Source: Verrucomicrobiota bacterium (GTDB lineage Bacteria; Verrucomicrobiota; Kiritimatiellia; JAHIZV01). From it: a DNA stretch of 36,807 bases. The stretch is taken from NCBI GenBank assembly GCA_018814445.1, contig JAHIZV010000072.1, positions 1 through 36,807 on the forward strand, given 5' to 3'. Below are positions 9,511 to 17,714 of the stretch, in pieces (position 1 is the stretch's first letter; each line of letters starts with the position of its first letter). The notes beneath the pieces are model-generated. The model was not told where the DNA came from. It searched no databases and was given only the letters and a program-made list of their open reading frames with translations. The position numbers and the translations under genes were made by a program.

Positions 9511-11268
9511 CTAATTCACGTACGCATGGAAATCCTGCCCTGCGTTGTTGTCCCAGATGTGATTGCCGAGGCCATCATAGACAACGATGACATACTCGAT
9601 GTGTGTCCCGGATGAGAAACTGCCCATGTTGACATGCCACCAGTCGTTGTTTCCTTCCGGCCCGCCGATGGACATAGGCATCGCCAACCAGTCCGCCCCG
9701 TTCTCGGTGTAGACGACATAGGCAGATGTTGCCGCACCCGCAGGCCAAGTCTGGCAGTTGATCCAGATGTCGTCCGATGAATCGATCTCACCATACCAGG
9801 GCCAGTGATACGTGCTGCCGACCCAGTAAACTGGTTCAGCCGCCGCGGCACTTCCCTTCTGAAGTTGCGGTACGCTGATCGAGCCCCAGAGAAGCCGGAC
9901 GTCATTTCCGTCGGAAACCAGCGTGCTCAGATGTCCTCCTGTAGGCGCACTCGCGACGTTGCCGGCGTCGCTCCACGTCGATCCGTCGGCGCTGATGCGG
10001 AAGCTCGCGCCCTCAAGCGTCTGCCGGACTATCGCGATGCTTCCGTCTTTACGCTCCGCCATCTTGACAACGCGGGAGTTGTCGTACTCATGTCCTACGT
10101 TCTGTGACGCCCACTCTCCTCCGCTGCTTGTCCAGATACGGGTGTAGTTGTCGTAGTATGGATCAAGGGCAACCATAGCTTTGTGTTGCGTACACATCAG
10201 GTCGATGTTCGCCAAACCCCGGTCTCCGCCAAGGTCCTTCTTAGTCCAGTTTATGCCATCGGTGCTGCTGGCAACGCGAACATTGCCGTTATAGCCCACT
10301 GGCCGGTATGGATAGGCGATGTAGATTCCATTGTCGTTTGCAGCAACTTTTAATGATGAGTAGAAATTGCCGTACTGTGGCGCCTCGTCCACAAGGACGG
10401 CGGGAGCCCATGAATCGCCACTGCTCGTGCTGCGATAGATCCAGATCTTGTCCGCGCCGAAAGACTCGGAAGCTGTACTGCAAACGACAATCACCTCACC
10501 GAGGCTGGGCACGCAGATATCCACTTTCTGAATCGTGGACCCTGCTTCCGGAGTGAAGTGCGGGTGAACTGGACCGTCATTGAAGTACCCCTGGTTCCAT
10601 GTGGTTGAGCGAATGTGCACGGTGTCGCCGACCGGATACGCGACGAAAACCACGTTCTCGGAAGCAGCAACCGCGATATCCTTCACCGTCTCCGCCTCCG
10701 CCCCCTGATAAAGGGTAGAACCGAGACTGGGAAGAAGGTCATTTGCCCGAAAGCGCTGGCAGAACGCCACGTTCCCGACGGACCCGGCCAGAAATACCCA
10801 TTGATCGTTCACAACAACTTCTTCGGCGCGGTATGACCCGTGGTACGTGTCGAAAGTGATCGGAGTCTCAAAGCTGAGCGTATCGGCCCCGCCGCTGATG
10901 GTAACCTCGTAGTTGGCGCCGTCGTTGCTATCCCAGATGACTCCACCCCAGTCATCCCAACCATGGAAGTAGTATGAAACAGTCGAGCCAGCCGCGAACG
11001 CTTCTGAAGGAGAGTACTGCCAGACAGAATTACCATCAACATCGCCGATAAACTGCATCTGTTGAAACGACCACTCGCCATCGTCCACCCGGATACCGAC
11101 GCCCGCGTGCAGCCCGAAGTAAGACTGGTTCATCATAATCTGGAACGTGCCAGGATTGCCTTCGTCATGACGAACAAAATCCCCATACACACCCATCCAC
11201 GACGGGAACGCAGAAGCCGTACTCGCAAGGACAAGAAGATTTGCCGCAAAAACACAGAGTTTCTTCAT
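9511..11268 (-). CDS. secreted BNR-repeat protein with N-terminal PSW module and C-terminal CBM25-like module
   Basis: The protein has 585 residues. The ATG at 11268 is preferred over the adjoining GTG. The signal peptide ends at about residue 20 (STASA). Residues 20-125 form a module beginning FPSWMGVYG and ending WDSNDGANYEV, shared with the three genes upstream. Residues 130-480 contain BNR/Asp-box-like strands (SGDSW, STDGINW, SADGSTW), suggesting a beta-propeller as in sialidases. Residues 485-585 are a CBM25-like module with WVGSTYHWPW and NDWWHVNMG. I see no assigned catalytic motif, so it may be a glucan-binding or presenting protein, or an undescribed enzyme. It is first in its transcription unit, behind the paired operators at 11321-11390, followed by the GH57- and GH31-type genes. 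Confidence 0.88.
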   Translation of the reverse strand: MKKLCVFAANLLVLASTASAFPSWMGVYGDFVRHDEGNPGTFQIMMNQSYFGLHAGVGIRVDDGEWSFQQMQFIGDVDGNSVWQYSPSEAFAAGSTVSYYFHGWDDWGGVIWDSNDGANYEVTISGGADTLSFETPITFDTYHGSYRAEEVVVNDQWVFLAGSVGNVAFCQRFRANDLLPSLGSTLYQGAEAETVKDIAVAASENVVFVAYPVGDTVHIRSTTWNQGYFNDGPVHPHFTPEAGSTIQKVDICVPSLGEVIVVCSTASESFGADKIWIYRSTSSGDSWAPAVLVDEAPQYGNFYSSLKVAANDNGIYIAYPYRPVGYNGNVRVASSTDGINWTKKDLGGDRGLANIDLMCTQHKAMVALDPYYDNYTRIWTSSGGEWASQNVGHEYDNSRVVKMAERKDGSIAIVRQTLEGASFRISADGSTWSDAGNVASAPTGGHLSTLVSDGNDVRLLWGSISVPQLQKGSAAAAEPVYWVGSTYHWPWYGEIDSSDDIWINCQTWPAGAATSAYVVYTENGADWLAMPMSIGGPEGNNDWWHVNMGSFSSGTHIEYVIVVYDGLGNHIWDNNAGQDFHAYVN

Positions 11269-11320
11269 CACACACCACTTTCTCTTTCAGAGTTGTTCGT
11301 TAAGCACCGCGCACCTGCGG

Positions 11321-11338
11321 AAGTAAAACGTTTTACTT
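11321..11338. promoter_or_regulatory. primary operator, perfect 18-bp palindrome
   Basis: AAGTAAAACGTTTTACTT is a perfect palindrome with a central CG, typical of LacI/GalR-family operators. It lies between the putative -10 element and the ATG at 11268, where a bound repressor would block transcription. The same 14-bp core recurs at 18600. No LacI-family regulator is encoded in the window. Confidence 0.8.
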
Positions 11339-11352
11339 ATGTTTCGCTGATA

Positions 11353-11390
11353 CATTTACTTGCGAACTACTGCGATGTAAAGCGTTTTTC
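11353..11390 (-). promoter_or_regulatory. promoter with second operator overlapping the -35
   Basis: GTAAAGCGTTTTTC (11377-11390) is a degenerate operator centred 54 bp from the primary one. Read on the minus strand it contains TTTACA (11376-11381), followed after 17 bp by TAAATG (11353-11358). A TATCAG six bases further on is an alternative -10. It would drive the unit starting at 11268. Confidence 0.55.
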
Positions 11391-11540
11391 CATGACTTTT
11401 TTGTTAGCTTCACAATGTGTTGTCCGTATGCCGGTTACACAGAATTGCAGGTCTGCTTAGGCAACGCCTCGCCCGATTTGGCACCGGAATGCTCTGGGCA
11501 TCAGGTGATCCAGTTAGAACACGGCAGACCACGGGTAAGA

Positions 11541-11576
11541 GAAAAGCGGGGGCAACCGTTTCGGATTGCCCCCGCT
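11541..11576 (-). terminator. rho-independent terminator of a short unit
   Basis: An 11-bp perfect inverted repeat (AGCGGGGGCAA / TTGCCCCCGCT, 11545-11576) is followed on the minus strand by TTTTCTCTT. No convincing gene ends here, because the preceding minus-strand gene already has its own terminator at 11773-11810. Confidence 0.7.
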
Positions 11577-11730
11577 CTTGATTGTCCTTGGAATCTGCCG
11601 CCATGGAGGGGGGAGGGAGAACAGACAGATCCCAAGGCAAAGAGTCACTATTCAATTGTCCAGTTCAAGCGCTGCACTAGCGTTGTAATATACAGTTACA
11701 CACCATATGCGCACAAGTAAAGCGTTTGAC
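11577..11730 (-). ncRNA. possible small RNA unit between an operator and a terminator
   Basis: An operator-like site (GTAAAGCGTTTGAC, 11717-11730) overlaps a TTTACT (-35-like) that is followed after 17 bp by TAACTG, or after 23 bp by TATATT. Reading leftwards, about 110-150 nt lead to the terminator at 11541-11576. The only frame starting here (TTG at 11655) has no good ribosome site and runs through the terminator, so a non-coding transcript fits better. Existence of the RNA is inferred, not seen. Confidence 0.35.
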
Positions 11731-11772
11731 ACACTAATTTTGTCTTTTCCTTATGCACAACAAATCAGACGG

Positions 11773-11810
11773 AAAAAGCCCCGCAGCAGCACCTGCGGCC
11801 ACTGCGGGGC
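11773..11810 (-). terminator. rho-independent terminator after the 1036-residue BNR protein gene
   Basis: GCCCCGCAG (11778-11786) pairs with CTGCGGGGC (11802-11810), and the minus strand continues with TTTTT. It lies 33 bp after the stop at 11843 and closes the transcription unit that begins at 18548. Confidence 0.85.
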
Positions 11811-11842
11811 AAGTTCTTTGCTCCAGCATGATAGATCACATG

Positions 11843-14800
11843 TTAGTTCACCCAGGCGTGGTAGTTGGCGCCGTTGTTGCTCGCCCAGTGGTCCTGCCCT
11901 ACCCCGTCTTGAACCAGCACAACATACTCAACATGCGCACCGGAACTGAAAGGACCCAGATTCCCGTGCCACCACTCGTTGTTGCCATTCATGCCATCGG
12001 TAAACATGGGCTCTGAGTACCAGGTGACTGCGTCATCGGTATAGACGACATAGGCGGCCACTGCGGCATCCGCCGGCCAGACGTCGACATTCACCCATAG
12101 ATCATCTGACGCATCAATCTCACCGTCCCACGGCCAGTGGTACACGTTGCCAACCCAATAGACGGGTTCGCCGCCATTGACCGTTGTGAAGAAGTTTCCG
12201 CCACCGTTGTTGTCCCAGACTTCCTGCCCGTCGCAGGTCTTCAATAGAAGCGCGTACTGGATAGTCGAACCTCCGGCGAAGGTGCCCATATTGACATACC
12301 AGTGCTCTTTGCTGCCAATCGGATCACCGATACTCATCGCGACCGAACCCCAGGTGCCGCCGCCGTCTGTTGAGTAGACAATGAGGGCTTCATCAACTGC
12401 CCCAAATGGCTCGACGTCTGCGTTGATCCAGAGAATCTCGCCCACATCCAAGTCACCATCATAAGGCCACTGATAGGTCGTGAATCCCGTGAGCTGCGGG
12501 CATTCCTTACCACAGGAAGTCTGCCAGTAGTCGTGGTTCCACCAGAGATGGCGCAGGCCGTCGCCGAAGAATGCGTCCCTGATCGTGGGATATGTTCCCC
12601 CGCTCCAGGTGCCGGGAATGGCCACGGGCGCATCTTTGCTCCATGTATTGCCGCCGTCCTCCGTGCGGAACACTTTGTAGTACGTACTGCTGTAGTCTTC
12701 TTTCTGCAGCGCGAGAAGTGCGCCGTCATCGTCGACGCTGAGCGTGACCAACTGTGAATTGTGAGAAAGCTCGTCCGGCAGCATTTGGAAGAGCAGGTCC
12801 CATCCGGAACCATTCCACTTGCGCATCTGGGTTCCGTCTCCCGGATAGGATTCGCTGCCGACGGCATATGCGCCGCCTTCATAGACCGCCAGGTCGCCGC
12901 CGCCAAAGTACTTGCCGCCGTCGATGCTGCTGACCGACCAGTCTTCACCATCTGAGCTTGCACCCACGTAGTAAACGTTGTGCGCCGCACCCGACCAAAG
13001 CACTTTGAACGCCAGGAAGTAGGTGTCGCTGTTTGAGTCGAACTCCCAGGGGAACTTAATCATCGGGCCGTTACCCGCTCCCGTGTAGTCGACTACTTCG
13101 TTTACAGTGCCCCAGGTCTGACCGTTGTCCGCGCTTTTGACTGACCAGATCGATATTGGATAGTTGTAGTATTGGCTTTGTGGATTCTTCTTACCGAACG
13201 CGACAACAAATTCGGAGTCGCCTCGAGAGGCAATCTCAACGCCCGAGAGGGCGTCGCCGGGAAGTTGAAGAACCGAGGCCACGCTGAAGTAGCTGCCACC
13301 ATCCACACTGCGGTAGATGGTGAGCTGCGAACCGTCAACTTCTGCCGCGAGGATCACTGAATCATTCGCCGCTACACAAGTCGCGCCACCCGCGACACCG
13401 GCTGTGCCCGACCATTCGGGCGCGCAGTCACCGGCAGTGCCGAGATGAAGTGTTCCATTCTGAATTCCGTACAGAGCTGAGCCATGAACCCATACATCAT
13501 CCATGCCCGGCACAGCTTCCGAACCACCGAAGACTCCGTTCCCCGCGAACAGCGAACTCTGGCTGTAGTAGTTGGCGTCATACGGATAGAGCCAGAGAAG
13601 GTGAATACGGCCCTGGTGGCTGTCCACCCGGATCAGCGTCGAACCAGTATCCATCTCAACAAGCGATGAGGCCGGAACCCAGTCATTGCCCGAATTCCGA
13701 TACACGGCATAGTGATCCTGCATCTTATGAATGAGGAATAGATCTCCACTGATATCCCGCGCCAGGAACACGCGGGTTCCACTGGCATAAGCGTCCTTCG
13801 ACAGATTCATGCTCGTCTCGCCAGCGCCGTTCCAACGTCTCACTTCGATCGTGTTTGAGTAGTAAGGATCCAAAGCAAAAACAGCGTCGTTGTCCGTCAC
13901 CACCATGCTCCAGTTCTGGGCTGATTTGCTGCCCAGAAGCGTGTCGCTTGTCCAGTTCTGACCATCGGCGCTATGAGCGGCGAAGATCGTGTCCTCGTAC
14001 GCCTGAACAGTGAAGCGGGAACCGACAAAGATATCTGTTCCATTACTTTCGACCCTGAGTTCGGAGAACCAGCCCATCGGCTTCTCACTGATCAGTACCG
14101 GTGACTGGAAGGCAGCTCCGACGCCGTAGCTCATGACGGACCAAAGCTGGCGGGAGCCGTAGTAGTAGTCGGTATCAGGATTGACCGAGTATACAATGAC
14201 AATCTGTCCACCTTTGAAGGTGACATCGTACGTGTAGACATTAGGACCGGCATTAATCTCGATCGGAGCAGAGAATGTTGATCCGCTGTCGGAGCTCTGG
14301 TGCACGGTCAGCTTTCCGGCTTCGGAATCGTGTTCAACGACAACAACCGAACTGCCCCTGATCGCAATCTTCGATCCGCCGGAAACAGAAAGTGACCCGG
14401 CGTAGTTGATTCCCTGCTCGGAGATATACCCGGGCTGAATGGTCGCACCGTTCAGCGCATACGCCCGGTTGCCATAGAACGCGACGTCCTGGACTGCCGA
14501 GGGCCCGATCAGCAAAGTCGGGCCGAATGCGAGATCCGTGTTCTCTGCCGCAGTGAACGAGTAGTTCTGCTCACTATTGCTGTCCCACACCTTTGCGCCG
14601 CTGTAGTCTTCCCACCCCTCGAAGTAGTAGCTGACCGTCGAACCCTCGGGGAAGGCCGTCCCAGGCGCAAATTGCCACATCGAGTTGTTGTCGACGTGAC
14701 CGACGTAGTCCATGTCATAAAGGCCAAAGCCGCTGCCGTTGACGTCAATTCCGACGCGCGCATGCAGGCCGGGATAGTCGTCATTCATTAAGATTGTGAA

Positions 14801-14953
14801 CGTGCCGGGGTTGCCTCCATCATGCCTCTCATATGCGCCGTAGACCCCTATCCATGAAGGGAATGCCATAGCCATGCACGGAAGGAACAGGGCAACGAAG
14901 GTTAACGTTCTGAAGCTGATCGAACTGCGAATACGCTTTGCGTAATTGTACAC
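11843..14953 (-). CDS. large secreted BNR-repeat protein with PSW module and two CBM25-like modules
   Basis: The protein has 1036 residues. It starts at GTG 14953, which is supported by AAGGAG seven bases upstream. The signal peptide ends near residue 30 (PCMAMA). The PSWIGVYG module covers about residues 31-140. Asp-box/BNR-like strands follow over about 150-820 (SDSGSTF, SADGQNW, SVDGGSYF, SADNGQTW, SSDGEDW, TEDGGNTW), long enough for two propellers. Two CBM25-like modules close the protein. The last one is roughly 80% identical to the last module of the 707-residue protein, which argues for recent duplication or exchange. Function is unknown; binding of alpha-glucan at the cell surface or outside is the simplest reading. 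It is last in its unit, before the terminator at 11773. Confidence 0.9.
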   Translation of the reverse strand: MYNYAKRIRSSISFRTLTFVALFLPCMAMAFPSWIGVYGAYERHDGGNPGTFTILMNDDYPGLHARVGIDVNGSGFGLYDMDYVGHVDNNSMWQFAPGTAFPEGSTVSYYFEGWEDYSGAKVWDSNSEQNYSFTAAENTDLAFGPTLLIGPSAVQDVAFYGNRAYALNGATIQPGYISEQGINYAGSLSVSGGSKIAIRGSSVVVVEHDSEAGKLTVHQSSDSGSTFSAPIEINAGPNVYTYDVTFKGGQIVIVYSVNPDTDYYYGSRQLWSVMSYGVGAAFQSPVLISEKPMGWFSELRVESNGTDIFVGSRFTVQAYEDTIFAAHSADGQNWTSDTLLGSKSAQNWSMVVTDNDAVFALDPYYSNTIEVRRWNGAGETSMNLSKDAYASGTRVFLARDISGDLFLIHKMQDHYAVYRNSGNDWVPASSLVEMDTGSTLIRVDSHQGRIHLLWLYPYDANYYSQSSLFAGNGVFGGSEAVPGMDDVWVHGSALYGIQNGTLHLGTAGDCAPEWSGTAGVAGGATCVAANDSVILAAEVDGSQLTIYRSVDGGSYFSVASVLQLPGDALSGVEIASRGDSEFVVAFGKKNPQSQYYNYPISIWSVKSADNGQTWGTVNEVVDYTGAGNGPMIKFPWEFDSNSDTYFLAFKVLWSGAAHNVYYVGASSDGEDWSVSSIDGGKYFGGGDLAVYEGGAYAVGSESYPGDGTQMRKWNGSGWDLLFQMLPDELSHNSQLVTLSVDDDGALLALQKEDYSSTYYKVFRTEDGGNTWSKDAPVAIPGTWSGGTYPTIRDAFFGDGLRHLWWNHDYWQTSCGKECPQLTGFTTYQWPYDGDLDVGEILWINADVEPFGAVDEALIVYSTDGGGTWGSVAMSIGDPIGSKEHWYVNMGTFAGGSTIQYALLLKTCDGQEVWDNNGGGNFFTTVNGGEPVYWVGNVYHWPWDGEIDASDDLWVNVDVWPADAAVAAYVVYTDDAVTWYSEPMFTDGMNGNNEWWHGNLGPFSSGAHVEYVVLVQDGVGQDHWASNNGANYHAWVN

Positions 14954-15036
14954 TGCTTTTCTCCTTGGTGAATTCCTCTGCCAACGTGATTTCCCGGACG
15001 GGAAATTCCAGGTGCCTGACTGATGCGTCGAGAGAT

Positions 15037-15252
15037 TCAGAATCTCATTGATCTCTTTTCCATCAATGTCTGATAGAGGGAGACGACGCGCAGTCGTGAC
15101 TGCTCAAGATAGAACGAACCGTTCTCGGAGACGATTCCTCCGTGAACACTACTGCCGCCCTCGGACGCGCAGCCATCAGATGTAACTGACGATTCGACAT
15201 CCGAAAACCCGGCCGTCCCGACATCTGCCTCACTGTTTCTTTGAGCATTCAT
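15037..15252 (-). CDS. small protein of unknown function (71 aa)
   Basis: ATG 15252 is preceded by AAGGA with 9 bases spacing. The peptide is polar and rich in Ser, Gly and Glu, with one Cys and no signal peptide or membrane segment. The second half (YLEQSRLRVVSLYQTLMEK) could be helical. It lies between two BNR-protein genes in the same direction, 84 bp before the GTG of the 1036-residue gene. I do not recognise the family. It could be a regulator or chaperone of the exported proteins, or a chance frame. Confidence 0.45.
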   Translation of the reverse strand: MNAQRNSEADVGTAGFSDVESSVTSDGCASEGGSSVHGGIVSENGSFYLEQSRLRVVSLYQTLMEKRSMRF

Positions 15253-15290
15253 CTTCAACTGTCCTTATCGTAACTCCCTAAGCGTCCCGA

Positions 15291-15319
15291 CGCGGGGCGA
15301 CGGGGGAGACCACCCCGCG
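15291..15319 (-). other. GC-rich hairpin between the two small genes
   Basis: CGCGGGG (15291-15297) and CCCCGCG (15313-15319) form a 7-bp perfect stem around a 15-nt loop. No T-run follows on either strand, so it is not a classic terminator. It may protect or process the polycistronic message. Confidence 0.4.
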
Positions 15320-15337
15320 CCAGGAGCTGTGGGGTTC

Positions 15338-15514
15338 TTACTTCATCAATTGTTCTTCACTCGCTGTATGGAACGTCGGCGCATCTTCAATCGATAGGTC
15401 CATCTGCCTTCTCATGCGTTCGCAAAAAGCGCAGAGGCCCTGGACCTGGCGAGCGTGCTGACGCACTCTCGTTGTCCACCGCACTCTCGCTTCTGCTTTC
15501 GACATTCTCTGCAT
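15338..15514 (-). CDS. small basic CxxC protein (58 aa), anti-sigma-like zinc motif possible
   Basis: I use ATG 15514, with AGGA 8 bases upstream, rather than an earlier in-frame start that overlaps the preceding gene. The peptide is basic and helical, with a His followed seven residues later by CAFCERMRRQM. Short zf-HC2-like anti-sigma proteins of PVC and related bacteria have a similar His..CxxC followed by RxxRRQ, but with three residues between His and Cys, so this is only a suggestion. It starts 44 bp after the 707-residue BNR gene and is probably in the same transcript. Confidence 0.5.
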   Translation of the reverse strand: MQRMSKAEARVRWTTRVRQHARQVQGLCAFCERMRRQMDLSIEDAPTFHTASEEQLMK

Positions 15515-15558
15515 GACGGTATTCCTGTTTAGTTCTGTTGATAGCAGCAGTTCGTCGG

Positions 15559-17682
15559 CTAGTTGACCCATGCGTGGTAGTTAGCGCCGCTGTTACTCGC
15601 CCAATGGTCCTGCCCAACGCCGTCCTGAACGAGCACGACATACTCTACGTGGGTGCCGGAGCCGAAAGATCCCAGGTTCGCGTGCCACCACTCGTTGTTT
15701 CCGTTCAGCCCGTCTGCGAACATGGGCTCCGAGTACCAGTTCGCTCCGTCGTCGGTGTAGATCACATAACTGGCGACCGCTGCACCCGCTGGCCACACAT
15801 CGGCGTTGACCCAAAGGTCTTCGCCCGCGTCAATTTCACCGTCCCAGGGCCAGTGGTACACATTGCCGACCCACTGCACAGCCGTGCCCGCATTCACCGT
15901 CGCGTAGTAATCCTGCCCGTTGTTGCTGTCCCAGTGATCATCACCAACTCCGTCAACTGCCAGGACCGCGTACCGGACTGTCGTGCCCGGGGCGAAAGAA
16001 CCGAGGTTGACATGCCACCAGTCACTGTCGCCATCCTGACCGCCAAGCACCATTTCTGCCGAGTTCCAGTTCACATCGTCAGTGGAGTAGACAACCTTGA
16101 CGGATACAGCTGCGCCTATCGGGTGAGTGTGTGTGTTGATCCAGAGATTATCGCCCGCATCGATTTCACCGTTTGCCGGCCAGTTATAAGTGTTGCCTAC
16201 CCATTCAATCGGAGCGCTGCTTCCGGCCGTGCCGGTCTGCCAGATCACTTTCTGCTGATAATCGTCTGTGAATCCGAGCCAGAGAACGTTAACGGCATCC
16301 TGTGATCCAAAGGATTCCATGATCCTCGTCGAATTGGCCAGTACAGCGGGGACCGGAATAAGCGTCTTTGAGCCGTAGCTTGCGCCGCCGTTGTTGCTGA
16401 CGAAGTAACCTGGCTCAAGGGTCCAGGTTCCGGCCAGGAAGAAGATGATTTCTCCGGAAGGTCCTTTGGAGAGTTCGATCTCTGCGGCTTCGCCATTGCC
16501 GGGAACCAGTGTCTCGGGCCAATTGCCGCCATCGTATCTCCAGACCACCGGATTCCCGAGCCATGATTCCTGGCTGTACACACCGTTGAAACTTGAGGCC
16601 ATGAAGACATCCGACTCAGCAACAAGAAAGGCCATTCGCACCGTGTTCATGCGGGGGAATTCGATGGTCCCCAGTTCCGTGATTCCCCATGAAGCACCGT
16701 CAGTGCTCTGAGCGACTTTGAAATCGGCGTCGCCGAATCCCCGGCTGTCAGCCTCCATATATGTATAGCCAACAAACAAACCGTCGTCGTTCGAGCCGAT
16801 CTCGCCCTCGAAATACGCAAAGAAATTGCTCGAAGTGTTCTCCTCAAGAAGAATCGGCGAAGACCAGGAAGCTCCGTTGTCTGCGCTCGTCACGACGTAG
16901 AGAGCGGCACTGTGAGGCGGAGTGTAGCTTTGGGACCTCGTCGCGTAGAGAAGAGCGAAGCCATCGGCGCCGAAAGCCGTGATATCCTGTATGTTCCCGA
17001 ATGGCAGAACTGACGGAGCGGAGAAACTCAGACCGCCGTCTGCGCTCGTATAGGCGGTGCTATTAGAGAAGGCGCTGTGGACGACAAGAATATCGTCGCC
17101 ATTTGCCGCAACCTGTCCGCTGTTGAACCACTCTCCACTGTCGATGACGACTGGTGTGGACCAGTTACCTGTATCAAGGGAGCGAACCGTCAGCGACAGC
17201 TCATTTGAGCCGCCCGTGACAACGTAGGCCGATCCATTGTCAGCGCAGATATCTGACAAGCGATCGGAGACCTCAATGCCTCCATCGAAAACGATCGACC
17301 CGCCATTATCCTGAGCTACGAAGGAGTAGTTGTTACCCCAGTCGCTGTCCCATGTATTTCCGCCGAAGTCGTCCCACCCATGGAAGTAGTACTCGACTGT
17401 CGCACCACCCGGGAATGCCGCGCCCGGTGCGTATTCCCAAATGGAATTCCCGTCGACGTTGCCCGTGTGAGTCATCCAATGCTCTTCCCAAGCGCCTTCA
17501 CCGACCTTGATGCCGACTTTCGCGTGCAGTTCGCTGTAGTCTTCGTTCATCAGAACGGTGAACGTGCCGGGATTGTCTCCATCATGGCGCTGATATGCGC
17601 CGTAGACGCCAATCCAGGAAGGAATTGCCATCGCCGCTTGAGTGATAGTTGCCAAGGCTATTGTTGCTATCAGTTTCTTCAT
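15559..17682 (-). CDS. secreted BNR-repeat protein with PSW module and two CBM25-like modules
   Basis: The protein has 707 residues. ATG 17682 has GAGGA 7 bases upstream. The signal peptide ends near residue 19 (AAMA). The module PSWIGVYG ... WDSDWGNNYSF fills about residues 20-125. BNR-like repeats (SADGGLSF, SADNGASW, STDGASW, NNGGASY) cover about 130-490, suggesting one propeller. Two CBM25-like modules (WVGNTYNWPA and WVGNVYHWPW) end the protein. It has the same plan as the 585- and 1036-residue proteins. No catalytic residues can be named. It lies 32 bp after the CBM21-like gene and is second in the operator-controlled unit. Confidence 0.9.
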   Translation of the reverse strand: MKKLIATIALATITQAAMAIPSWIGVYGAYQRHDGDNPGTFTVLMNEDYSELHAKVGIKVGEGAWEEHWMTHTGNVDGNSIWEYAPGAAFPGGATVEYYFHGWDDFGGNTWDSDWGNNYSFVAQDNGGSIVFDGGIEVSDRLSDICADNGSAYVVTGGSNELSLTVRSLDTGNWSTPVVIDSGEWFNSGQVAANGDDILVVHSAFSNSTAYTSADGGLSFSAPSVLPFGNIQDITAFGADGFALLYATRSQSYTPPHSAALYVVTSADNGASWSSPILLEENTSSNFFAYFEGEIGSNDDGLFVGYTYMEADSRGFGDADFKVAQSTDGASWGITELGTIEFPRMNTVRMAFLVAESDVFMASSFNGVYSQESWLGNPVVWRYDGGNWPETLVPGNGEAAEIELSKGPSGEIIFFLAGTWTLEPGYFVSNNGGASYGSKTLIPVPAVLANSTRIMESFGSQDAVNVLWLGFTDDYQQKVIWQTGTAGSSAPIEWVGNTYNWPANGEIDAGDNLWINTHTHPIGAAVSVKVVYSTDDVNWNSAEMVLGGQDGDSDWWHVNLGSFAPGTTVRYAVLAVDGVGDDHWDSNNGQDYYATVNAGTAVQWVGNVYHWPWDGEIDAGEDLWVNADVWPAGAAVASYVIYTDDGANWYSEPMFADGLNGNNEWWHANLGSFGSGTHVEYVVLVQDGVGQDHWASNSGANYHAWVN

Positions 17683-17714
17683 CTCATTGTCCTCGCCAAA
17701 TCGTCCGTGAGTCC

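Noticed and set aside
11410-11655. 81-codon minus frame
   Set aside because: TTG start without ribosome site, and the frame runs straight through a strong terminator hairpin.
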